A DNA stretch of 64,000 bases. Source: JALOOB01 sp964387985. GTDB lineage: Bacteria; Chloroflexota; Anaerolineae; CG2-30-64-16. Both the position numbers and the translations under genes were made by a program. The notes beneath the pieces are model-generated. The model saw nothing but the letters and a program-made list of their open reading frames with translations. It did no database searches and was not told the DNA's origin. Location: NCBI GenBank assembly GCA_964387985.1, contig CAYLZG010000001.1:49852-113851 (forward strand), written 5' to 3'. Positions 51,972-57,994 of this stretch are shown here, piece after piece; within the stretch, counting starts at the first letter, position 1; every line of letters starts with the position of its first letter.

Positions 51972-52781
51972 TCAGAGTGCGAGTTCTGCGCAGACGGCTA
52001 TGTGATCGGAGGCTTTCGGTCCCGTTTCTGCGGCAAAGGGGGTACATGCCCGCAATGCACCTGCAGCGGGTGAGGAAAGGAAGATGTAGTCAATCCGCCG
52101 TTCAGGTGCAGAGGCAGGATACGTAGCTCCACTCATCGGATTATTGCCGGCAGCAACAAACGCGTCAATGTAGCCCGCCCTGAGCACCTGATCGACCAGG
52201 TCGAAAGCGGGAGCAGGCCAGCCGCGCTGAGCCTGGTATTCTGCCAACCGCTGCCGGGCGCCGGGTGTCTCATAATCGGTCTGCGCCAGCGCGTTAAAAT
52301 CACCGATCAACAGGTGCGGCCGGTCGCGATCCCGCAGCAGCCACGTGTTGGCGGCCGACCATTGCGCCACCCGCACCTCCTCCGACCGGTGATCCAGATG
52401 CGTCACGTAGATGGTAAACGGTGCACCGGAAGGGAGCTGCACGCGCACCTCTAGCAGCCCACGCTTGCCGTAGCTGATCACAGGTGACAGGTGGTGCGCG
52501 GCGTGTGCGACGACTGGCCACCGGCTGAGGAGTGCGTTGCCATAAGGAGGATGGTTGGGGTGGAGGGCGGCTGGCTGAGTGGGGCCAAACGCGTAAGCCA
52601 TATTGAGCTGCGCTGCAAGAACGCTCAGGGGCGGTTCATCCGTCGCTACCGAGGGATGAAAAACTTCATTGAGCCCGACGACATCCGCGGCGCTGGCTGC
52701 AATGATCTCGGCTACCAGATCCAGATTCGACCCGCCTTCGGGCGACTGCCAGCCATGGACGTTATAAGTCAGGACCTTCAT
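51972..52781 (-). CDS. Endonuclease/exonuclease/phosphatase-family hydrolase (second of pair)
   Basis: 269 residues from ATG at 52781. EEP motifs in order: LTYNVHGW, GLNEVFHPS, VTHLDHRSEE, LIGDFNAL and SDHIAV, giving metal-binding E and D/H residues. Tandem with the upstream EEP gene, which has the same motif spacing and LNEVLHP/LNEVFHP element; the pair looks duplicated. Soluble; could act on DNA, sphingomyelin-like lipids or phosphoinositides, so substrate is open. Overall size fits the small EEP group. Confidence 0.87.
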   Translation of the reverse strand: MKVLTYNVHGWQSPEGGSNLDLVAEIIAASAADVVGLNEVFHPSVATDEPPLSVLAAQLNMAYAFGPTQPAALHPNHPPYGNALLSRWPVVAHAAHHLSPVISYGKRGLLEVRVQLPSGAPFTIYVTHLDHRSEEVRVAQWSAANTWLLRDRDRPHLLIGDFNALAQTDYETPGARQRLAEYQAQRGWPAPAFDLVDQVLRAGYIDAFVAAGNNPMSGATYPASAPERRIDYIFLSSPAAGALRACTPFAAETGPKASDHIAVCAELAL

Positions 52782-52790
52782 GCGCCTCAA

Positions 52791-53609
52791 TCAGGCCACG
52801 ATTGGAGACCGTTCAGGCCAGAGCCATTCGACTAACAGCGGCCTATGATCCGATGCGGCCTGGGATAGATCACAGCCCAGGGCCTCAGCTTTCTGCAATC
52901 CCTGCGCCCAACGCTGCGGGAAGAACTGAAAATCGATGCGCACGAGCGGCGAATGCGCGGGGAACGTCCTGCCGTGGCCCTCGCCGACCGCTCGAAAGGC
53001 ATCCTGGTAACCAGCGCTATGCATTGCCTGCAGCACCGGCGGGGTCAACTGGCGCGTCCAATTGCCCACAAACCCGGGAGTGTTGAAGTCACCCATCAGG
53101 ATGTGCGGCTGTCTCTGAGCCCGGAGCGCCATGCGTCTTAACACCCCGTGGATTTGAAGCAACCGCGTGCCCTCAAAGGCATGATCGAGATGCGTTACGA
53201 ATCCCGTCAATCCGGCCAACGGGCCGTTTGCCAAAGTGGCGGAGAGGAGCGAACGCTGCTTGGAGCTTGGCAATCTGGGCAGCAGTATGTTCGACACATC
53301 TGTCAAGGGCTCCCTGCTGAGGAGAGCATTGCCGACCGGCCCCTTCCAGCCTGGGCCGTAGTCGATCCATCCGCTGGGACCGAATGCATACCACATGCCG
53401 AGGCGTTCGGCCAGTTCCACTAATGGGGCATACGTGCGGCGTGGAGTGGTAACGGGGTGTAGTACCTCATTGAGTCCGACGATATCGGCGCCGGATGCAT
53501 CGATAACGCTGGCGAGTCTATCCAAATCGAGCCGCTTGTCGCGGCCGGCCCATCGGTGAATGTTATAGGTCAAGACACGAACCGTACTCAACGAACCCAA
53601 TGCCTCCAA
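52791..53609 (-). CDS. Endonuclease/exonuclease/phosphatase-family hydrolase (first of pair)
   Basis: Up to 272 residues; only TTG starts exist near the N-terminus (53609 and, more likely by GGAGG spacing, 53591). EEP motifs: LTYNIHRWAGRDKRLDL, VGLNEVLHPVT, VTHLDHAFEG, LMGDFNTPG and SDHRPL. Shares layout with the downstream EEP gene. Ends 9 bp before that gene's ATG, so the pair is co-transcribed. Substrate unknown. A terminator hairpin lies just upstream of its start. Confidence 0.83.
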   Translation of the reverse strand: MEALGSLSTVRVLTYNIHRWAGRDKRLDLDRLASVIDASGADIVGLNEVLHPVTTPRRTYAPLVELAERLGMWYAFGPSGWIDYGPGWKGPVGNALLSREPLTDVSNILLPRLPSSKQRSLLSATLANGPLAGLTGFVTHLDHAFEGTRLLQIHGVLRRMALRAQRQPHILMGDFNTPGFVGNWTRQLTPPVLQAMHSAGYQDAFRAVGEGHGRTFPAHSPLVRIDFQFFPQRWAQGLQKAEALGCDLSQAASDHRPLLVEWLWPERSPIVA

Positions 53610-53640
53610 GACTTCAAATCACAGACCCCACACAGTCAAA

Positions 53641-53662
53641 ACGCCGCCTAAAAAGGCGGCGT
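53641..53662 (-). terminator. Terminator hairpin upstream of the EEP genes
   Basis: Stem ACGCCGCCT (53641-53649) with AGGCGGCGT (53654-53662), AAAA loop on the plus strand. On the minus strand it is followed by TTTTGACT. It would end any transcript entering from the oriC-like region, insulating it from the EEP genes. Confidence 0.6.
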
Positions 53663-53715
53663 CGCGATGACGACATAAGTATACACCGAGGCTTGCCACG
53701 CGCAAAAAACCAAGG

Positions 53716-54020
53716 CTATCCACAACCAGCTGGGGACAACCCGCCTGATAGGCGCCCTGGTTTTCCCCAATTATCAGACCGCGCCGCAACCAGATCTTCT
53801 TCGCCGCCTTCATCCACAACGGCACACCGCCACCCCCCTATCGCTCCCGCCCTATATGTTGTGGCCAATCGACACCGCAACGCGATCGCCCGCGCCGGTC
53901 TGGCTCCCGGCGCAAGTTACTCACATATCCCCACGCCCTACTACTACTATTAACAAATACATATCTACTATAAAATAACTAAGAGAATACCTTACCAAAT
54001 CCTGTGAAGCTTAATATTTA
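53716..54020. other. oriC-like region: DnaA-box cluster plus trinucleotide-repeat AT-rich element
   Basis: Plus-strand near-consensus DnaA boxes CTATCCACA (53716-53724), TTTTCCCCA (53761-53769), TCATCCACA (53810-53818), TTACTCACA (53917-53925), and a weaker ATATCCCCA (53925-53933). All point the same way. The last is followed by a GC cluster, then TACTACTACTATTAA (53939-53953), like the DnaA-trio element of bacterial origins, then an AT-rich stretch to about 54020. No protein-coding gene is supported between 53610 and 54361. dnaA and dnaN are not in the window. Confidence 0.5.
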
Positions 54021-54051
54021 GGCGCGTAGCCCATATGCCTCCCCAAAACCA

Positions 54052-54080
54052 TTGACAGGGGGCTGCTTCCCTGGTATATT
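54052..54080 (+). promoter_or_regulatory. Strong promoter for candidate small RNA
   Basis: TTGACA (54052-54057), 17-bp spacer, TATATT (54075-54080) with an extended TG (TGG) before the -10. No ORF with a ribosome-binding site follows. Confidence 0.8.
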
Positions 54081-54086
54081 GGAGGC

Positions 54087-54360
54087 GCCAACAGAAAAGC
54101 AAGCACTGAACTGAGCATTGTTGATTTGTTGGTGAGGGAGCCCCGAGAAATCTGACGGCAGATTCAGGCTCGAAGAAACCCAGGTAAATGGGGAACTCGC
54201 AAGCCGGGTGAGAAAAAGCGTCTGATAAACGCAACGGTTCAACAGTACGGCAAGAAAAAAGCGAGTAAACAGCGAGCCAGGAATGCAGTAAGCCCAAAGG
54301 TTGCTTGGGGCACCTCTGTTTAACGAGGCGGGGGCGTCGTTCCTGGCGCCCCCGCTTGAT
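54087..54360 (+). ncRNA. Candidate structured small RNA (~270 nt), family not recognised
   Basis: Bounded by a strong promoter and a GC-rich terminator hairpin, with no credible ORF on the plus strand. Complementary segments suggest a compact fold: CCAACA (54088-54093) with TGTTGG; GAGCC...GGCTC around an AATCTG-ACGG-CAGATT hairpin; long-range ACTCGC (54195-54200) with GCGAGT (54261-54266) enclosing GCCG/CGGC and a GCGT/ACGC hairpin; GCCCAA with TTGGGGC. RNase P, SRP, tmRNA and 6S signature sequences were looked for and not seen. It lies next to the oriC-like region. Confidence 0.55.
54328..54355 (+). terminator. Terminator of the candidate small RNA
   Basis: Stem GCGGGGGCG (54328-54336) with CGCCCCCGC (54347-54355) and a 10-nt loop, followed by TTGATTCT. 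It also separates the RNA from the convergent 56314-54362 gene. Confidence 0.7.
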
Positions 54361-54361
54361 T

Positions 54362-56314
54362 CTATTCCCCAGCGGATACAAAGAGGTCGGAGGCGGCAAG
54401 GGTTTGCCGCCACGCCGCCTTCACCGGGTCGCCCGCTGGCAGCCGTGAGATGCGCTCCGGCGCGAACTTCGGGGTGAATGGAGATTGCGCCAGTCCGCCC
54501 GCCGGCAGGACGGCTGCACTGAAGCCATTCTGAGCGCTGCTGCTCGTCGCTGTCGAGGCCCAACCAGTTGGCAGAGTCGCATCCTGAGTGAGTGCCAAAG
54601 ATATCAGGTCGTACTTAGGCAGCAGGGCTGCAAGCTGCGTTTCTGCTTGTTCGAGCCAGCGTTGAAGGGCATCGGCTCGCTCTGATTCCTCCGTCCCTTC
54701 GGGCGACAATTGTATCCCGATCTCAAAGCCCCAGGCCTCGAGCATCTGTAGCTTGGAGCTGGCCAGGCCGGCCGTACCGAAGAGGCTATCGTTGCTGCCT
54801 TGCAGGTCAGGCCGGACAAAGAACGTGCCACGGGCCGGGAAATCGGCGGGGTGCGCAGCGGCAAACTCCGACAACACCCCAACGGCGCAATCCGGGTCAA
54901 CTTTGCCGCCCTCGAGCAGCCGGAATTGGCTGAGCGGCGAGCCGTCGAACGTCAGCACGACTGCTTTCTTGCCAGCCGGCACACTGCTGAGGTGTCGCTG
55001 GGCCAGGTCGGCCACCGTGGCCGGATAAAAGCCTTCCTGCAACAGCCACTCAAGATCGCTGCGCAGTACGGCGGGCTCGACCTCCTCATAGGCGAGCACC
55101 GGCACCCGGCCCAATCTGTTGGGGAGGAATGCCGGTTGGGCAGAGACCAGGGCCTCCCGGGTATAGCGCACAGTGGGATCCCAGAGGAGCCAACCGCGCG
55201 CCCCGGCATCGCGTGCACCGTCTATCTGGAGCCGGATCTCAGCCGGCGTATATGTCCGGAAGTCGAAAGTGTAATCCCGGAAATCCTGCAGCCAGGGCCG
55301 GACTTCGATTCGGGGGTTCGTTTCTTTCGTCCGGCGCAATGATCGCTCGGTGGTTTTGCTCACGATCGCATATGGGTAGGCGATCGCTGTGCGATACTTG
55401 GAGTCTTCGCCAGGCAGGCCTGCGGCGAAAGTCGATGGATAGATCATCGGGGCAAGAACGTCGACATACGGCGCGATAGTCTCCAGGTGTTGCCCAATGC
55501 CCAGATCATCGGAAGACCACGGTGTGTAACCGAAGACGTCCGCGCCGACCTTGACCCCGAGCGGACGCAATGCGTTGCTGGCCTGCTGCAGGACGCCGCT
55601 GATGGCCGCCACCCGATTTTCGTAAGTGTTCGGCAGGGCATACCGCGCTTGTTGCACATTCCCGTCGGTGGGAAACCGGATGTAGTCGAACTGGACCTCG
55701 TTGAATCCCAGAGCTGCGGCTTCCAGCGCCAATGCAGTCGTGTAGTCCCAGGCCTCTTTCTGGTTCGGATCGAGCCAGCCCTTGCCTTCCTGATCGTGCC
55801 AGACGCCGCCAGTGGCCGCGTTAGTAATGGCCCAACCCGGGTAGGCGTTGGCCAGTTTGTCATCCTTGAAGACGACGATCCGCGCGATCATGTAGACATT
55901 GCGCTGCTTGAACCACCCCAGGAACTCCGAAGGGTTTCTTACCACCGGGCCCCGGCCTGCCCCAATCTCCAGCGCAAGAGGAACCTGTGTCGGGAAGGAC
56001 AGCATGCCGTCGTCCCCCTTGAAATCCAGGACGACGGCGTTGAGCTCGGTCTCCTCGATCAGTTCGTGAGCGCGCGCCACAAAATCTGTACTGCCCATCG
56101 AAGGGTACGAAAGGTAGAAGCCCTTGATGAAGCCCGTCTGGTCGACCTCGCCTTCAGGCGCCAGCTGGGAGGTGCGAGACAGATTCTCGCCCGGCAAGGT
56201 TTTATCCGGAGCCAGGGCGGGTGCAGCGAAGATCAGCAAGAGAAGAAAGACCGCGCCTGCAAACAACCACCTGCGTCTCTTATGTGGCGCCGGCCCGGCA
56301 GATGTCTTTAGCAT
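54362..56314 (-). CDS. DUF4015 glycosidase-like domain fused to polysaccharide-deacetylase-like domain
   Basis: 650 residues. One N-terminal membrane anchor (about 14-34). Residues ~60-395 match the putative glycosyl hydrolase DUF4015: KGFYLSYPS, NAVVLDFKGDDGMLSF, NEVQFDYIRFPTDG, APYVDVLAPMIYPS, GWLLWDPT. Residues ~405-640 read as a polysaccharide-deacetylase-like fold (LAYEEVEPAV; KKAVVLTFDGSPLSQFRLL; RGTFFVRPD). Only part of the NodB metal triad is apparent, so deacetylase activity is uncertain. Probably faces the outside of the membrane. Promoter -10 ends 6 nt before the ATG. Confidence 0.82.
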   Translation of the reverse strand: MLKTSAGPAPHKRRRWLFAGAVFLLLLIFAAPALAPDKTLPGENLSRTSQLAPEGEVDQTGFIKGFYLSYPSMGSTDFVARAHELIEETELNAVVLDFKGDDGMLSFPTQVPLALEIGAGRGPVVRNPSEFLGWFKQRNVYMIARIVVFKDDKLANAYPGWAITNAATGGVWHDQEGKGWLDPNQKEAWDYTTALALEAAALGFNEVQFDYIRFPTDGNVQQARYALPNTYENRVAAISGVLQQASNALRPLGVKVGADVFGYTPWSSDDLGIGQHLETIAPYVDVLAPMIYPSTFAAGLPGEDSKYRTAIAYPYAIVSKTTERSLRRTKETNPRIEVRPWLQDFRDYTFDFRTYTPAEIRLQIDGARDAGARGWLLWDPTVRYTREALVSAQPAFLPNRLGRVPVLAYEEVEPAVLRSDLEWLLQEGFYPATVADLAQRHLSSVPAGKKAVVLTFDGSPLSQFRLLEGGKVDPDCAVGVLSEFAAAHPADFPARGTFFVRPDLQGSNDSLFGTAGLASSKLQMLEAWGFEIGIQLSPEGTEESERADALQRWLEQAETQLAALLPKYDLISLALTQDATLPTGWASTATSSSAQNGFSAAVLPAGGLAQSPFTPKFAPERISRLPAGDPVKAAWRQTLAASDLFVSAGE

Positions 56315-56320
56315 CGTGTA

Positions 56321-56349
56321 ATCATATAGCAGACCACCCTAAAACGCAA
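56321..56349 (-). promoter_or_regulatory. Leaderless promoter of the DUF4015/deacetylase gene
   Basis: Minus-strand TTGCGT (56349-56344), 17-bp spacer, TATGAT (56326-56321), then 6 nt to ATG at 56314. The start would fall at the ATG. Confidence 0.6.
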
Positions 56350-56360
56350 CAAGGTTAATT

Positions 56361-56389
56361 GGGCGGCAGAGTCGTTATAAGTGCCGCCC
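56361..56389 (-). terminator. Hairpin after hpt
   Basis: Stem GGGCGGCA (56361-56368) with TGCCGCCC (56382-56389), 13-nt loop, 8 bp after the hpt stop. No strong T-run follows. Confidence 0.5.
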
Positions 56390-56396
56390 CGGCGCC

Positions 56397-56963
56397 TTAC
56401 TTCAGCCCCAAGGACTCAGGCGTCAGCTCTGCCACGAAGGGCAGGTGACGGTAGGCCTCCTTGTAGTCCAGCCCGTAGCCGACCACGAACCTGTCCGGCA
56501 GATCGAACCCCTTGTACTTCACGGGGATGTTCGCCAGGCGGTGCTGTGGCTTATCGAACAACGTGCATACTTCCAGGCTGGCAGGATGGCGCGCTCTCAG
56601 GTTTCGCAGAAGGTAGCTGAGGGTCAGCCCTGTGTCGATCACATCTTCGACAAACAGCACATGTTGGTCTTCTACAGGCTCCTCCAGATCCTTGATCAGT
56701 CGAACCGGGCCCTTGGTTCCCTTGCCGGCATGGTAGCGCGAGATGGCCATGAAATCGACGCGCGCGGGAATCTGCAGCGTGCGCAGCAGGTCGCTCATGA
56801 AAAACATCACGCCTCTCAGGACACCTACAACGAGCGGATTGAGCCCGGCGTAATCACTGCTGATCTGGGCGCCGAGATCTGCGACCCGTTGGCGGATTTC
56901 GGCCTCAGTGTATACCACGCGCCCCAGGCCGCGCGTCAGATCGTTGGCAGGAGGGTTTGTCAT
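56397..56963 (-). CDS. hpt: Hypoxanthine phosphoribosyltransferase
   Basis: 188 residues. PRPP-binding motif HVLFVEDVIDTGLTL with E106, D107 and D110; N-terminal LNPLVVGVLRGVMFFMSDLLR; VDFMAISRYHAG; C-terminal FVVGYGLDYKEAYRHLPFVAEL. Salvages hypoxanthine and guanine. ATG overlaps the stop of the PD-(D/E)XK-like gene (ATGA). hpt and ftsH in the same 10 kb recall the tilS-hpt-ftsH neighbourhood near origins in some bacteria. Confidence 0.94.
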   Translation of the reverse strand: MTNPPANDLTRGLGRVVYTEAEIRQRVADLGAQISSDYAGLNPLVVGVLRGVMFFMSDLLRTLQIPARVDFMAISRYHAGKGTKGPVRLIKDLEEPVEDQHVLFVEDVIDTGLTLSYLLRNLRARHPASLEVCTLFDKPQHRLANIPVKYKGFDLPDRFVVGYGLDYKEAYRHLPFVAELTPESLGLK

Positions 56964-57319
56964 GGTTCATTCGCCATCATGTCAGGGATATCCGCCACGC
57001 CGAACTTGAGCAACAGATTGCGTATGTCGCCTCGTTTGAATAGCTTGATGTTAATCTCGGGGTGCAGTTCGCGCAGCCGCTTGAGTTTTCGGTTCTTGTG
57101 CCGAATCTGGTTCGGCAGCATCGTGGTCAGTTCGACGTACAAATCCTGATCGGGAAGATAGAAATCCGGCGAGAAGGCTTCCCGAACACGGCCCTCGCCG
57201 TCGCGCTCGAGCACGAACGTCCGGGGCTCATATTCCCACGGGATGCCATAAAAATCCAGGATACGCGCAAATTCCGCCTCGACCGGGTGAGAGAAAGGAG
57301 CAAGAACTTCGTGCGTCAT
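56960..57319 (-). CDS. Small PD-(D/E)XK-like nuclease-fold protein
   Basis: 119 residues. AEFARILDFYGIPWEYEPRTF, then FSPDFYLPDQDLYVELTT, then IRHKNRKLKRLRELHPEINIKLFKR is the pattern of small restriction-endonuclease-fold proteins (D and ELT in place of the usual ExK, with a following lysine-rich helix). Whether it cuts DNA is unknown, because the catalytic lysine is not in the classical place. Overlaps its neighbours on both sides by ATGA, so it is coupled to the kinase-like gene and hpt. Confidence 0.7.
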   Translation of the reverse strand: MTHEVLAPFSHPVEAEFARILDFYGIPWEYEPRTFVLERDGEGRVREAFSPDFYLPDQDLYVELTTMLPNQIRHKNRKLKRLRELHPEINIKLFKRGDIRNLLLKFGVADIPDMMANEP

Positions 57320-57915
57320 TCTTCGCAGCCTTCGGGAGTGAATGACCGGTTCATCTCGGCCTGCGCCCCGGCCGCTGCGATGATGATGGCCGCAGCCGCG
57401 GGCACGCTGAGGTTCGCCATGTTGAGCACCACGTCGTACAGCGCCGGGTCATCCCATCTCACGCCGTAGGCGCGCCTGTGAAACAGCGCGCGAGCGCGAT
57501 CTGATGCGTCCACACGGGCGGCAGACGCCTCAGACGGGATGCCACAGCGGGCCTGCACATTTGCGCAGCGCAGATCCCTTGGCGCGAAGATTCGGACGTG
57601 CAAAACATCTCTGCGTTGGGCCAGCACGACCTGTCCACCGCGGCCCACCAGCAGAACGTTGCCTTCACGCGCCTGCTCCTCGATAATGGCGTGCACCTTC
57701 TCCCGATAAAGCTTCATGGTTGCCGGCGACGGCTTTACTCGCAGCAAGCCCAACTCGTCTATTTCCGCCAGGGCGGCCTCGCCCGCGCCCGCCGCTTGCG
57801 CCGCACGATTGATGATCTCGCGGCCCACGCGCCGCAGACCCAGACGTTCGGCTACGAGGGCTGCCACATCGTCGCCCCCACTGCCGAGCTCTCTCGAAAG
57901 CGTAATGATCGTCAC
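57316..57915 (-). CDS. Cytidylate kinase-like family protein
   Basis: 199 residues from a GTG at 57915 with AGGAGG 6 nt upstream. Starts TIITLSRELGSGGDDVAALVAERLGLRRVGREIINR, the P-loop-like SRELGSGG of the cytidylate-kinase-like (Cytidylate_kin2) group; VLLVGRGGQVVLA follows. Members of this group bind nucleotides but their substrate is often unproven, so true CMP kinase activity is not assured. Translationally coupled to the downstream nuclease-fold gene. Confidence 0.83.
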   Translation of the reverse strand: MTIITLSRELGSGGDDVAALVAERLGLRRVGREIINRAAQAAGAGEAALAEIDELGLLRVKPSPATMKLYREKVHAIIEEQAREGNVLLVGRGGQVVLAQRRDVLHVRIFAPRDLRCANVQARCGIPSEASAARVDASDRARALFHRRAYGVRWDDPALYDVVLNMANLSVPAAAAIIIAAAGAQAEMNRSFTPEGCEE

Positions 57916-57994
57916 CGGTGACCTCCTGTAACTACGCAATCGTCACGAAGCCGGGTTTGCCGCGAACGGCCGTGCTGGGTCCCACTTGGCGTGG

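Noticed and set aside
53600..53953. Plus-strand open frame of 117 aa ending in a run of tyrosines
   Set aside because: The tyrosine run is the translated TAC repeat of the origin-like element; no start signal or family.
54087..54360. RNase P RNA, SRP RNA, tmRNA, 6S or a group II intron fragment
   Set aside because: Signature segments of RNase P, SRP and tmRNA are absent; the length is too great for 6S; a short GGTTC-like stretch near 54236 recalls group II domain V but lacks the rest.
53992..54563. Minus-strand open frames over the candidate RNA and the end of the DUF4015 gene (135 and 181 aa)
   Set aside because: No ribosome-binding site, unlike-protein composition, and they overlap a promoter, terminator and a real gene end.
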